The position numbers were made by a program, and so were the translations under genes. From Elioraea tepidiphila DSM 17972 (GTDB lineage Bacteria; Pseudomonadota; Alphaproteobacteria; Acetobacterales; Acetobacteraceae): DNA of 64,000 bases. The stretch covers positions 62,001 to 126,000 of the forward strand of contig NZ_KB899913.1 of the NCBI RefSeq assembly GCF_000378465.1. Direction: 5' to 3'. Below the pieces are notes generated by a model. The model searched no databases and was not told the DNA's origin. It saw only the letters and a program-made list of their open reading frames with translations. Of the stretch, positions 34,438 through 43,151 are shown one piece after another; within the stretch, counting starts at the first letter, position 1, and the number at the start of each line of letters is the position of its first letter.

Positions 34438-35535
34438 TCAGGCGAGCATCGTGCCGCGATCGTCGGGATGCGCGGCCGTCCAGGTCGCGAGCCGCGTCTC
34501 CAGCTCCGGGATGTTGCGTGGCCGATAGTCGGCCAGGTCGCGGCAGCGCCGCCACACGCTCGCATGGATCGTCGTGCCCGGTGTCGCCACGTCGCGGAAG
34601 TGCCGGCTGCCGAGCCATCGATAGAGCCCCTTGTACTCGTCGCCCATCGCCGCCCGGTGCGACGCCCCGGGCTCGGTCGGGAAGCCGATCCGCGCGAGAT
34701 AGTCGCGATCGAGATCGAGACCGCAGCGCATCGCCCGCTCCGCCATCCAGGCGAGCGCAATGTCGGAGAGCGCGTGATCGGCGTAGCCGCCACCGACATT
34801 GCAATGCGCGCCGGCGAACCATGTCTGCTCCATCTCGCCGCGCCAGTCCTTCGGGAGCTGCCAGACCGCCGGCGCGAAGCTCTTGCGATGCTCGTCGATC
34901 GCCAGCGCCTGATAGGCGTGGCGCACCGCATGGCCGATCTCGGTGTTGTGGAAGCGGAAGCGCCGGTTCAGGACGTTGAACACGCCGCCCGGCACGCCGA
35001 GCGCGCCGACCGTGTCCCAAACACCGACGCAGTCGATCACCGGGCGCGGCATCTCGATGGCGCGGGAGTGGAACGGGTGCGCGGCGCGCAGCTCCGGCCG
35101 GCGCGGATCGATCCGGTAGTAGTCATAGCCGTCCATCAGATCACCGAGCTTGGTCTTCTCGATCAGCCCGATCGTGCCGATCAGCCCGGCGAGGCTGCGC
35201 ACCGTGTAGGCGCCGCGGCTGAAGCCGAACAGATAGATCCGGTCGCGCTCGGCCTCGTTGCCGTGCCGGGCCCAGTCGTAATTGTTGCCGATGAAACGAT
35301 ACGCCTCCTGCACGTTCCGCGAGAGCCCGCGTCCCGTCACTCCGTCGATGAAGCGGTACAGCCAGCCATCGGTGCCGACGCCGCGCCGGTAATATACCAC
35401 CTGCGGCGTGCCGTCCGCCGCCGTCGGCTTGATCGCACGCAGCAGGCGCAGCACGTTGGTCGAGCGGCCGCGTGTCTTCGGACTTTCCGGTTGGTTCCAG
35501 GTTCCGTCTGCACAGACAATGATCCGCTTGCCCAT
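34438..35535 (-). CDS. DUF2235 alpha/beta hydrolase (Tle1-like phospholipase fold)
   Basis: 365 residues. The N-terminal KRIIVCADGTWN and the nucleophile elbow LFGFSRGAYTVRSLAG are DUF2235 landmarks; FIGNNYD and CVGVWDTVGALG also fit. The family includes Tle1 phospholipase effectors of type VI secretion, but many members are stand-alone. No VgrG, immunity or secretion gene is nearby and there is no signal peptide. Start at ATG 35533-35535; an ATG 21 bases upstream is an alternative. Biological role unknown. Confidence 0.83.
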   Translation of the reverse strand: MGKRIIVCADGTWNQPESPKTRGRSTNVLRLLRAIKPTAADGTPQVVYYRRGVGTDGWLYRFIDGVTGRGLSRNVQEAYRFIGNNYDWARHGNEAERDRIYLFGFSRGAYTVRSLAGLIGTIGLIEKTKLGDLMDGYDYYRIDPRRPELRAAHPFHSRAIEMPRPVIDCVGVWDTVGALGVPGGVFNVLNRRFRFHNTEIGHAVRHAYQALAIDEHRKSFAPAVWQLPKDWRGEMEQTWFAGAHCNVGGGYADHALSDIALAWMAERAMRCGLDLDRDYLARIGFPTEPGASHRAAMGDEYKGLYRWLGSRHFRDVATPGTTIHASVWRRCRDLADYRPRNIPELETRLATWTAAHPDDRGTMLA

Positions 35536-35681
35536 ATATCCCCCCCCAAAGCTCATCGGGAGATGATGATAGCATCGAGCGGGCTGTCGAGGCATAACGT
35601 CTTCGAAATGGACGCGGCAACCCGGGCGGTGGGCCTTCGACGACGGAGGTGAGGCGCCTGAGACGAAGGGCCGAAGGCCCC

Positions 35682-36152
35682 TCACCCCGCCAGGACGAAC
35701 ATCCCTTCCACTTCCGTTGCGGCATCCCCGGGCAGACACGGCACGCCGATCGTCGTGCGCGCGTGCCGCCCCGCATCGCCGAACACGGCGACGCACAGAT
35801 CCGACGCGCCGTTCATCACCTGCGCCTGCTGCGTGAACTCCGGCGGGCATGAGATGAACCCGCCAAGCCGCACCGCGTGCTTCACCCGATCCAGGTCCCC
35901 GCCGCACGCGGCCTTCAGTTGCGCGAGCACGTTGATGAAGCAGAGCCGACAGCTCTCCTGCCCCTGTTCGATTGTCAGGCCGGCGCCCACCTTGCCGGTG
36001 ACGGCGATCCTGCCGTCCTTCAGCGGCACCTGGCCCGAGATCACGACAAGAGTCCCCGCGAGCACGAACGGCACGTAATTCGCCATCGGCGCCGCTGCCT
36101 CCGGCAGCACGATGCCGAGCTCCTTCAGGCGCGCCTCGATCCTTCCGGCCAT
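35682..36152 (-). CDS. RidA-family (YjgF/YER057c/UK114) protein
   Basis: 156 residues matching the RidA fold: ISGQVPLKDGRIAVTGKVG, the LCFINVLAQLKAACGGDLDRV helix, and late GVPCLPGDAATEVEG. RidA proteins hydrolyse reactive enamine/imine intermediates; the canonical catalytic Arg would be expected in the segment before GVPCLPGDA and one is present (RHARTTIG). It belongs to the longer, YjgF-like subgroup, so its activity may differ from archetypal RidA. Same strand as the gene for the unknown protein 98 bases upstream. Confidence 0.88.
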   Translation of the reverse strand: MAGRIEARLKELGIVLPEAAAPMANYVPFVLAGTLVVISGQVPLKDGRIAVTGKVGAGLTIEQGQESCRLCFINVLAQLKAACGGDLDRVKHAVRLGGFISCPPEFTQQAQVMNGASDLCVAVFGDAGRHARTTIGVPCLPGDAATEVEGMFVLAG

Positions 36153-36250
36153 GTGCGGTCTCCCCTTTACGGTTGCATGCCGACCCCGGACTTCCGGGCA
36201 TGGTCACGCCCACGGCTCCATTCAGCCGGGGGCGATCTGGTCTAGCCGCG

Positions 36251-37612
36251 TCAATGCGCGTGGGCCAGAGCGTGCGGAGAGTGCGCGGGTGGCCGCCGCG
36301 GTTTCGCCGGGGCGGCGACGTCCAACCCGAGCCGCAGGAACGGCGCCACGGCGAGCGCCATCGCCTCGCGCGCCGACGGCTCGGCCCCTTCCGCCAGCGC
36401 GGCGCGCAGCCGTGCGGGCAGGAACGGCGCCTCGTCCGCCGTCCCGGCACCGATCGCGTGGCGTTCGAGCCCAGCGAGGAGCGGATCATCGGGCGGCAGC
36501 CTGACGCCGGGCGCGGCGAGCGCCACGGCATGGGCGAGCGACACGGCACCGCGCAGATGCGGTTCGACCGACTCCGGCCTGACGCCGAGAGCCACCAGCC
36601 GCGCCAACGCGGCATGCGGCGCGCCCGACAGGGTCCCGCGCCCGACGATATGGGCCATGGCCGCGTCCCGCTCGCTGGCGGGCAGTCCGAGTGCGAGGAT
36701 CGCCCGCGCGGCGGCGGGCGCAAGCGTCCGCCGCGGCCGTCCGTCCGGACCGTCGACCGAGCGCACGATCGACACGACCGGCGCATGCCCCGCGCTGTCG
36801 GCGCCGAGCAGCCGCTCGACCTGGTCGGCGGGCCGCAGCGCGACCAGCCCAAGCACGCGCAGCCCATGCCGGCGCGCCGCGACCAAACCGCGCTCCAGCG
36901 CGGCGGAGGCCGCGCCGGCGAGGCCCGCCTCCGCCCCCGGCGGCAGCGCAGCGATGGTGGCCTCGAGGGCGCGCAGCACGCCAGCCCGCCGGTCGGTCCA
37001 GGCCGGGCAGGGCCCAAGCCGGAGCGCGAGCGCCGCGGACGCCTCGGCCGCCGCGCCGAGCACCACGGCCAGCAGCGCCGCGGCAGTCGCACGGCCCTCG
37101 GGCCAAGCATAGGGCACACCGGCGGCCATCAGCGCGCCCGCCAGATTGGCGGGAATGACGGCAACGGCACGCACCGGATCGGGCGGCCCCGCGATCTCCA
37201 GCGCGGTGACGGCCGCGGCAGCGGCGCGACCCAAGGCGCCAGCCGCGATGCTCTGGTCGGGTTCGACGAACGCGGCTAGGTCGAGCAGCCAGGCGCGCTC
37301 GCGCCCGCGGGGACCGTGCCAGAGCGCCTCGGCCGGCAGCCCCCGGCGCAGCGCCGCTTGGTGCCGCAGCGCATCGGCCCAAAGCCCGGCCTCGACGCGC
37401 CCCGGAAGGGCGCCGCGCGCCAACCCCAGGCGGATCCAGTCGCGCAGCAGCGGCTCGATCGCGGCGGCGAGCGAAGGCGCCGGCGACAACCCGGCAAAGG
37501 CGGCGGCCGCATCGTCGTCATAGGCCGGCGGCAGCAGCACCACGCGCCCCGCCCGGCCGTCGGGACCGACCCGGTGAGGAAGGGCAGCGTAACCGTCCCA
37601 GGACTCGCTCAT
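36251..37612 (-). CDS. Unknown Ala-rich protein
   Basis: 453 residues, not recognised. It is about one-quarter Ala, largely predicted helical by eye, with repeated AAAL/RALE segments and a His/Pro-rich tail (RRPPAHSPHALAHAH). No signal peptide, clear membrane helix, or catalytic motif. Its codon use and GC match the neighbours, so it looks like a real gene of restricted distribution. Start set at the ATG 37610-37612, since the longer frame adds an odd leader. Function not assignable. Confidence 0.6.
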   Translation of the reverse strand: MSESWDGYAALPHRVGPDGRAGRVVLLPPAYDDDAAAAFAGLSPAPSLAAAIEPLLRDWIRLGLARGALPGRVEAGLWADALRHQAALRRGLPAEALWHGPRGRERAWLLDLAAFVEPDQSIAAGALGRAAAAAVTALEIAGPPDPVRAVAVIPANLAGALMAAGVPYAWPEGRATAAALLAVVLGAAAEASAALALRLGPCPAWTDRRAGVLRALEATIAALPPGAEAGLAGAASAALERGLVAARRHGLRVLGLVALRPADQVERLLGADSAGHAPVVSIVRSVDGPDGRPRRTLAPAAARAILALGLPASERDAAMAHIVGRGTLSGAPHAALARLVALGVRPESVEPHLRGAVSLAHAVALAAPGVRLPPDDPLLAGLERHAIGAGTADEAPFLPARLRAALAEGAEPSAREAMALAVAPFLRLGLDVAAPAKPRRPPAHSPHALAHAH

Positions 37613-37800
37613 GCCGCTCCGGGCGCAGGGGCCTTGGTCGTCGGGCCAAACGATAGCCCGGCCGCCGTGTCGGGGGAAGCTTATCTTGCGGTTGCCTCCA
37701 GCCCCGCACACCAGATGCGGTAGGTCCGTGCGGCTGGACGCGACCCTACCCCGCATGCGAAAAACCCGCGCCCCAGATGGCGAAGGAAGCACTCGCGGCC

Positions 37801-38172
37801 ATGACGATCGGCACCCGCCTGTTCACGCGCTGGCGCGGCCGCAAGGTCGGCACCGACCGGTTCGGCAACACCTATTATGAGGAGCGCCGCGCCCGCCCCG
37901 GCATGCGTCAGCGCCGCTGGGTGATGTACGCGCGCGAGGCCGAGGCGTCGGAAGTGCCGCCAGAGTGGCATGCCTGGCTGCACTACACCACGGACGCGCC
38001 GTTGCCCGAGGACAGGCGCTACCCTTGGCAGCAGGAGCATCAGCCCAACCTCACCGGAACAGCGGCGGCTTACCGCCCGCCTGGCCATGAGCTCGAGGGC
38101 GGCCGACGCGCCCGCGCCACCGGCGACTATGAGGCCTGGACGCCCGACATGGACACCGCGCCCCCCCGATGA
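37801..38172 (+). CDS. NADH:ubiquinone oxidoreductase subunit NDUFA12 family
   Basis: 123 residues: GTRLFTRWRGRKVGTDRFGN, YYEERR, RRWVMYA and EASEVPPEWHAWLHYTTDAPL are the NDUFA12/B17.2 signature. This is an accessory subunit (complex I) or assembly-factor-like protein in alphaproteobacteria. Start at ATG 37801; an ATG at 37777 would add 8 residues. It heads an operon with mlaD and DUF2155, overlapping mlaD by ATGA. Confidence 0.92.
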   Translation: MTIGTRLFTRWRGRKVGTDRFGNTYYEERRARPGMRQRRWVMYAREAEASEVPPEWHAWLHYTTDAPLPEDRRYPWQQEHQPNLTGTAAAYRPPGHELEGGRRARATGDYEAWTPDMDTAPPR

Positions 38173-38687
38173 ACCGCAGGAATGTCGCCGAGATCCTCGC
38201 CGGAGCGCTCGTGCTCGCGGTCGCCGCTGTGTTCCTGTTCTACGCGGTCACGCATTCAGGCCGCTCCTTCACGCAGGGCTACGTGCTGACCGCGAAGTTC
38301 GACCGCATCGACGGGCTGTCGCAGGGGGCGGATGTCCGGCTCTCGGGCGTCAAGATCGGCAGCGTGGTCGATCAACGTATCGACCGCGAGACCTATCTCG
38401 CGGTGGTGACCATGCAGATCGATCCGGGAATCCAGCTTCCGGTCGACACCTCGGCCGAGATCACTTCCGAGAGCCTGCTCGGCGGCCGCTACATCGCGCT
38501 GGTGCCTGGCGGTGCGGACAGGATGTTGGCGCCCGGCGGCGTGATCGAGGCGACCCAGTCGGCGGTCAGCCTGGAGGCGCTGCTCGGTCGCTTCATCTTC
38601 AGCGTCACCGATCTGGTCGCGACCGTCGGGCGGGAGGCGGAGCAGCAGCGCGGCACGCCGGCCCCTCCGGCGCGTCCCGGAGGCTGA
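38169..38687 (+). CDS. mlaD: MlaD-family phospholipid-transport protein
   Basis: 172 residues: one N-terminal membrane helix (ILAGALVLAVAAVFLFYAV), then an MCE domain with FDRIDGLSQGADVRLSGVKIG, PVDTSAEITSESLLGGRYIAL and a final GGVIEATQSAVSLEALLG. It is the periplasmic lipid-binding component of the Mla system that returns phospholipids from the outer to the inner membrane; mlaE and mlaF are elsewhere. The ATG overlaps the NDUFA12 stop (ATGA). The next gene starts 1 base after its stop. Confidence 0.92.
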   Translation: MNRRNVAEILAGALVLAVAAVFLFYAVTHSGRSFTQGYVLTAKFDRIDGLSQGADVRLSGVKIGSVVDQRIDRETYLAVVTMQIDPGIQLPVDTSAEITSESLLGGRYIALVPGGADRMLAPGGVIEATQSAVSLEALLGRFIFSVTDLVATVGREAEQQRGTPAPPARPGG

Positions 38688-38688
38688 G

Positions 38689-38910
38689 ATGGGCGCGGCC
38701 CCGCCGCGACTGTGGCTGCAGCCCGACGGCGCCCCGGTCTCCTGCCGCGAGAAGATTAAGGTGCTAGAGGAGAACTGGCAGGAACTCGCCGAGACGCTGC
38801 GCGACACCTATGAGGACGCAGTGCTCATGGGTGTCGATCCGGCGGAGATGAAGCGTCTGCTCGCCGAACTGGTCGAGGGCCTGAGAGCGCCGGGTCCGGG
38901 GGCGCGATGA
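38689..38910 (+). CDS. Small conserved protein in the NDUFA12-mlaD-DUF2155 operon
   Basis: 73 residues, acidic and helical, with KIKVLEENWQELAETLRDTYEDA and VLMGVDPAEMKRLLAELVEGL (seen as two amphipathic helices). No signal peptide, membrane segment or known motif. It is tightly coupled: 1 base after mlaD, and its stop overlaps the DUF2155 start by ATGA. Similar small proteins occur at this place in related genomes, as I recall. Function unknown. Confidence 0.75.
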   Translation: MGAAPPRLWLQPDGAPVSCREKIKVLEENWQELAETLRDTYEDAVLMGVDPAEMKRLLAELVEGLRAPGPGAR

Positions 38911-39263
38911 GACGGCTGGTACTGGCGTTCACGCTGGCCGCGATGCCGGCGCTCGCCCAGGGTCCCGGCTGGATCCCGGGCCAGACCGCCGAGTTGCAGG
39001 CGCTCGACAAGGTCACGGCGCGCATCTCCACCATCGAGGCGCGGGTCGGCCAGACGGTCCGATTCGGGACGCTGGAGATCGAGGTCGCCGCCTGCCATCG
39101 CCGCCCGCCGGACGAGCAGCCCGACGCGGCCGCGTGGCTGACGGTGAAGGATAACCGTTTGAACGGGCAGCGCGTGTTCGCGGGATGGATGTTCGCCGCA
39201 AGCCCGGCGCTGAACATGCTCGAGCACGCGGTGTATGACCTCCGCGTGCTCGAGTGCCGGTGA
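38907..39263 (+). CDS. DUF2155 domain secreted protein
   Basis: 118 residues with a signal peptide (MRRLVLAFTLAAMPALAQG). The mature part has the DUF2155 pattern: ALDKVTARISTIEARVGQTVRFG, a CHRRPPDEQPDAAAWL segment, the GWMFAASPALNMLEHAVYD stretch and a terminal Cys, so a disulfide is possible. Periplasmic. Last gene of the NDUFA12-mlaD operon, a recurrent alphaproteobacterial block of unknown logic, and convergent with the next gene 4 bases away. Confidence 0.88.
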   Translation: MRRLVLAFTLAAMPALAQGPGWIPGQTAELQALDKVTARISTIEARVGQTVRFGTLEIEVAACHRRPPDEQPDAAAWLTVKDNRLNGQRVFAGWMFAASPALNMLEHAVYDLRVLECR

Positions 39264-39267
39264 CGGA

Positions 39268-39645
39268 TCAGGCCGACAGCTTGCAGTAGGCTTCGAGGCG
39301 GTAGCCGTCGGGGTCGGTGACGAAGGCCGCGTAGTAGTCGGGTGCGTAGTCGGTGCGCAGCCCGGGCGCGCCGTTGTCCGCCCCGCCCTGCGCCACCGCC
39401 GCCGCGTGGAAGGCATCGACGCTCGCGCGCGTCGGCGCCCCGAAGCAGACATGCAGGCCGGATTGCGGATCGGCCGGAACCGGGCGATCCACCTTCAGGA
39501 TCCAGAGTTGCACGGCCTCGCTCCCGTAGCCGAGAGAGCCCGCATCCGCGCTCAGGCAGCGATGCCCGAGCGGGGCGAGGACCGCGTCGTAGAAGTGCCG
39601 CGCGCGGGCGATGTCCGACACACCGAGGGACAGATGGTCGATCAT
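39268..39645 (-). CDS. VOC-family protein
   Basis: 125 residues: IDHLSLGVSDIARARHFYDAVL opens the first glyoxalase-type unit (first metal-position His in DHLSLG), and AAFVTDPDGYRLEAYCK closes the second (last metal-position Glu). Start chosen at ATG 39643-39645, which overlaps the upstream gene's stop (ATGA); an ATG six bases further upstream is also possible. Probably co-transcribed with that gene under the divergent AraC regulator. Substrate unknown. Confidence 0.85.
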   Translation of the reverse strand: MIDHLSLGVSDIARARHFYDAVLAPLGHRCLSADAGSLGYGSEAVQLWILKVDRPVPADPQSGLHVCFGAPTRASVDAFHAAAVAQGGADNGAPGLRTDYAPDYYAAFVTDPDGYRLEAYCKLSA

Positions 39646-40175
39646 GCGCATGCCTCCGCAAGCGGGCGTGCCGCGCGCGCGGTGACGCGCCGGACCCTGA
39701 AATCGGCCTGGAGCCCCCAGGTCCGGCCGCTGTCGCGCGACCGTTCGCCAAGCCAGCGGAACGAGTCCGGCGTCATCTCGGCGAAGCTCCATCGTACGGC
39801 CTCACCGGTGTCGGTCCAGCCGGTCTGCACGATGCCGCCATCGCGCGCCCTGCCGGTCTGGCGCGCGTAGTACTGCTTCAGCGGGTCGTGCCAGAGGATG
39901 TGCCAGGCATCGAGCGCGGAATCGTAGATGCGCAGGGTGGTGCCGTGGAACAGCCCGGGCAGGATCCAGACGTCCTGAAGGGCACGGCCGGCCAGCACCC
40001 AGGATGCGTGCACCTCGCCGATGCCGCGATGCGCGGCGCCGTCGTCACCATGCACCGTCGCGTGCATGGTCCAGCTGCCGACCAGGAAGGCGTAGAGCCC
40101 CATCCGCTCCGCCAGGTCCGGGGCCGGACCATCGGCGTGCAGGGCGTCGAGGAAGGAAGAGGCGATCATCGTCAT
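39642..40175 (-). CDS. Small lipocalin-like/DUF1579-like protein
   Basis: 177 residues without a signal peptide. The pattern LYAFLVGSWTMHATVHGDDG, HASWVLAGRALQDVWILPG, LRIYDSALDAWHILWHDP and FRWLGERSRDSG resembles the DUF1579/lipocalin-like single-domain fold. Substrate and function unknown. It is divergent from the AraC-family gene (79-base gap) and ahead of a VOC gene, suggesting a small inducible operon. Confidence 0.65.
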   Translation of the reverse strand: MTMIASSFLDALHADGPAPDLAERMGLYAFLVGSWTMHATVHGDDGAAHRGIGEVHASWVLAGRALQDVWILPGLFHGTTLRIYDSALDAWHILWHDPLKQYYARQTGRARDGGIVQTGWTDTGEAVRWSFAEMTPDSFRWLGERSRDSGRTWGLQADFRVRRVTARAARPLAEACA

Positions 40176-40254
40176 GTCCGTTGCCGCTGTCGGGAGCCAC
40201 GGCTGTAGACCCGGACAGGCAGCGCTTCTTGGGGAAAGTTGCTATCCTGTTCGC

Positions 40255-41079
40255 ATGCCGATCACTGCGCGCCGTGTTGCCTCGGGCTCGGGCTGGTACG
40301 TCCTCGACGTGATCTGCACCGCCGGTCCGCACGACCGCGGCGAGGAGGAGCAACACGAACGACCGTCGATCTCGGCGGTGACTGCAGGGACGTTCCAGTA
40401 CCGGTCGAGCGCGGGTTCGGCGGTGATGGCGCCGGGCTCGCTGCTGCTCGGCAATCCCGGCCAGTGCTATCGCTGCGGGCACGAGCACGGGCGCGGCGAC
40501 CGATGCCTGTCGTTCCAGATGACGCCCGCCTTCGTCGAGCAGGTCGCCGCCGGGGTGAAGGGCGTGCGCCGAACCACCTTCGCCGCACCCCGCCTGCCGC
40601 CCGCCGACGCGATGGTGCCGATCCTCGCCGCGGCCGAGGCGGCGCGCGACGCGGGCGAGAAGGAGGCATTCGAGGAGCTGACGGTGGCACTCGCCGGCAC
40701 GGTGCTCGGCGCACTGGCCGAGGCCCCATCCACGGGGCCAGCGCCAAGCCTGCGCGACGAGCGGCGGATCAGCCGGATCGTCCGCCGGATCGAGGCCGAT
40801 CCATCGGAGCGGGTGTCACTCGTGGCGCTGGCGCGCGCGGAAGGCATGAGTCCGTTCCACTTCCTGCGCTGCTTCCGCGCCGTGACCGGAACCACACCCT
40901 ATCGCTTCGTGCTGCTGCGCCGGCTGCACCGTGCCGCGCTCCGCCTGCGCCGCAGCGACGAGGCGATCGCGGCCATCGCGCTGGAGGCCGGGTTCAACGA
41001 CCTCTCCACCTTCAACCACCGCTTCCGGCGTGCCACCGGACTGACGCCGCGCGCCTGGCGCAGGCGGGCGCGCGTCTGA
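40255..41079 (+). CDS. AraC-family transcriptional regulator
   Basis: 274 residues. The N-terminal half is cupin-like (PSISAVTAGTFQYRSSAG, then CYRCGHEHGRGDRCLSFQM). The C-terminal ~100 residues carry the two AraC helix-turn-helices: LVALARAEGMSPFHFLRCFRAVTGTTPYRF and IAAIALEAGFNDLSTFNHRFRRATGLTP, quoted in parts. ATG 40255 is preferred over an upstream ATG that adds 27 residues overlapping the divergent gene. Likely regulates the adjacent divergent pair. It runs convergently up to 2 bases from hyuA. Confidence 0.9.
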   Translation: MPITARRVASGSGWYVLDVICTAGPHDRGEEEQHERPSISAVTAGTFQYRSSAGSAVMAPGSLLLGNPGQCYRCGHEHGRGDRCLSFQMTPAFVEQVAAGVKGVRRTTFAAPRLPPADAMVPILAAAEAARDAGEKEAFEELTVALAGTVLGALAEAPSTGPAPSLRDERRISRIVRRIEADPSERVSLVALARAEGMSPFHFLRCFRAVTGTTPYRFVLLRRLHRAALRLRRSDEAIAAIALEAGFNDLSTFNHRFRRATGLTPRAWRRRARV

Positions 41080-41081
41080 CG

Positions 41082-43148
41082 CTATCGCGAGGCGTCCGCC
41101 CGGCCGCGCACCGCGATGTCGAGCCAGCCGAACGTCGTGACCTCGGCGCGATCGCCCTCGCGCAACAGCACGGTGGTCGTGCTCGACTCGACGATCGCCG
41201 GCCCCGCGACGCTCTGCCCGGCGGCGAGGTCGTCGAAGGCGAACACCGGCACGTCCTGCCAGACGCCCAGATGCGCGCGGCGGTGCGCGCGTGGCCCGAC
41301 CGGCGCGGTCGCCGCGCGAGGCGGCTCCGCGGGCAGCGCGGGCAGGACACCGATCACGGCAACGCGCGCATTCACCAGCACCGCCTCCTGATCACGCAGG
41401 GCGTAGGTGTAGAGCGCCTCATGGCATGTGTGGAACGCCTCGGCCATCTGAGCCAGCAGGTCGGCGCGCGACCAGTCGAGCCCATCGAGCGGCACCGGGA
41501 TCTCGAAGATCTGCTCGCCGTAGCGCATGTCGGCGGACCGGCGCACCTGCACCGTTCCCTCGAAACCGGTCTGCGCGAGCCGCCGGCGGCCCTCCTCCTC
41601 CATCTCCTGGTAGATGCGCCGCAGACCGTCCGCGGACAGCCGGCTCGCATCGCCGATATGGGTACGCGCGAGCTCGTAGCGCAGATCGGAGGCGAGCATC
41701 CCCCAGGCCGAGAGTACGGCGGCGAGACGCGGCACGATCACGCGCGAGAGGTCGAGCTGGCGCGCGATCTCGGTGATGTGCAGCCCCGCGGCGCCACCGA
41801 AGGACAGCAGGGCGAAGCGGCGCGGATCGATCCCGCGCCGTACCGACACCAGCCGTACGCCCTCGGCCATGCGCGTGTTGACCACCCTATGGATCCCCTC
41901 CGCAGCGGCCATGCGATCGACCCCGAGTGCCGCGGCGATCCGATCCACTGCCCGCTCGGCGGCTTGCGTGTCGAGCGTCGCCCGTCCGCCGAGGAAGCTC
42001 GCCGCGTCGAGATAGCCGAGCACGAGATTCGCATCCGTCACGGTCGCGACGGTGCCGCCGCGGCCGTAGCAGGCCGGCCCCGGCTGGGCCCCCGCGCTCT
42101 CGGGCCCGACATGCAGCACGCCGCCCGCATCCACCCGCGCGATCGAGCCGCCCCCCGCGCCGATGCTAACGATGTCGAGACTCTGCAGCCCCACACGCTG
42201 GCCGGCGAGCTTGCGGTCCGACGAGATCGCGGCCTCGCCGCTGGCGATCAGCGAGATGTCGGTGCTGGTGCCGCCCATGTCGAAGGGAATCAGGTCGCCA
42301 TGTCCGATCAGCCGCGCGACATGCCGGCTGCCAGCCACACCACCGGCGGGGCCCGACAGCACCGCGCCGGCGGCGAGGCGCACGGCATCCGCGACCGTCG
42401 CCACCCCACCGTGCGACTGGATGATCAGCAACGGGCCCGAAAACCCCGCCTCGCGCAGCCGCGTCTCCAGGCGTTCGAGATAGCGTTGCAGCGCCGGCCC
42501 GACATAGGCGTTCACCACCGTGGTGCAGATCCGCTCGTACTCCTTGATCTGCGGCAGCACTTCGGAGGAGAGCGAGACGTAGCAGCCCGGCATGGCCGTG
42601 CGCACAGCCTCGGCCGTCATGCGCTCATGGGTCGGATCACGATAGGCGTGGAAGTAGCAGACGGCGACCGAGTCCACCTGCTTCGCCTTCAGCGTGTGGA
42701 TCGCCTGCGAGAGCGAGGCCGTGCTGAGCGCCGTCTCGACGCGGCCGTCGTGGCGGATGCGCTCCTCGACGCCGAGGCGCCGGTCGCGCGGCACCAGGGG
42801 TTCGGGTGGAGGGACACGCAGGTTGTAGCGATCGTCCTTCAGCCCCTCGCGCATCTCCAGCACGTCGATATGGCCGGCGGTGGTCAGCAGGCCCACGCGC
42901 GCACCCTTGCGCTCCAGCAATGCATTCGTCGCGACCGTCGTGCCGTGCACGATCCGGGTCGTCGCCGCGAGCATCGCAGCCCGGTCGATGCCGAGCGCTT
43001 CGGCCAGCAGCGCAAGCCCGTCCATCACGCCCATGGACTGGTCGGCGGGCGTGGACGCCGATTTGGTGTGGATCACACGGCCCGTGTCATCCACCGCGAC
43101 GAGATCGGTGAAGGTGCCGCCGACATCGATGCCGATCGTCCAGGCCAT
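41082..43148 (-). CDS. hyuA: Hydantoinase/oxoprolinase subunit A family protein
   Basis: 688 residues, full length for HyuA-type subunits. The N-terminal ASKHA-like ATP site starts with IGIDVGGTFTDLVAVDD; THRIVHGTTVATNALL-type and FDMGGTSTDISLI segments and SIGAGGGSIARVDAGG follow. With HyuB it makes an ATP-dependent hydantoinase, 5-oxoprolinase or acetone-carboxylase-like enzyme. The gene lies 3 bases after hyuB. The true substrate (hydantoin, oxoproline or a related cyclic amide) is not decidable from sequence. Confidence 0.9.
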   Translation of the reverse strand: MAWTIGIDVGGTFTDLVAVDDTGRVIHTKSASTPADQSMGVMDGLALLAEALGIDRAAMLAATTRIVHGTTVATNALLERKGARVGLLTTAGHIDVLEMREGLKDDRYNLRVPPPEPLVPRDRRLGVEERIRHDGRVETALSTASLSQAIHTLKAKQVDSVAVCYFHAYRDPTHERMTAEAVRTAMPGCYVSLSSEVLPQIKEYERICTTVVNAYVGPALQRYLERLETRLREAGFSGPLLIIQSHGGVATVADAVRLAAGAVLSGPAGGVAGSRHVARLIGHGDLIPFDMGGTSTDISLIASGEAAISSDRKLAGQRVGLQSLDIVSIGAGGGSIARVDAGGVLHVGPESAGAQPGPACYGRGGTVATVTDANLVLGYLDAASFLGGRATLDTQAAERAVDRIAAALGVDRMAAAEGIHRVVNTRMAEGVRLVSVRRGIDPRRFALLSFGGAAGLHITEIARQLDLSRVIVPRLAAVLSAWGMLASDLRYELARTHIGDASRLSADGLRRIYQEMEEEGRRRLAQTGFEGTVQVRRSADMRYGEQIFEIPVPLDGLDWSRADLLAQMAEAFHTCHEALYTYALRDQEAVLVNARVAVIGVLPALPAEPPRAATAPVGPRAHRRAHLGVWQDVPVFAFDDLAAGQSVAGPAIVESSTTTVLLREGDRAEVTTFGWLDIAVRGRADASR

Positions 43149-43151
43149 GGC

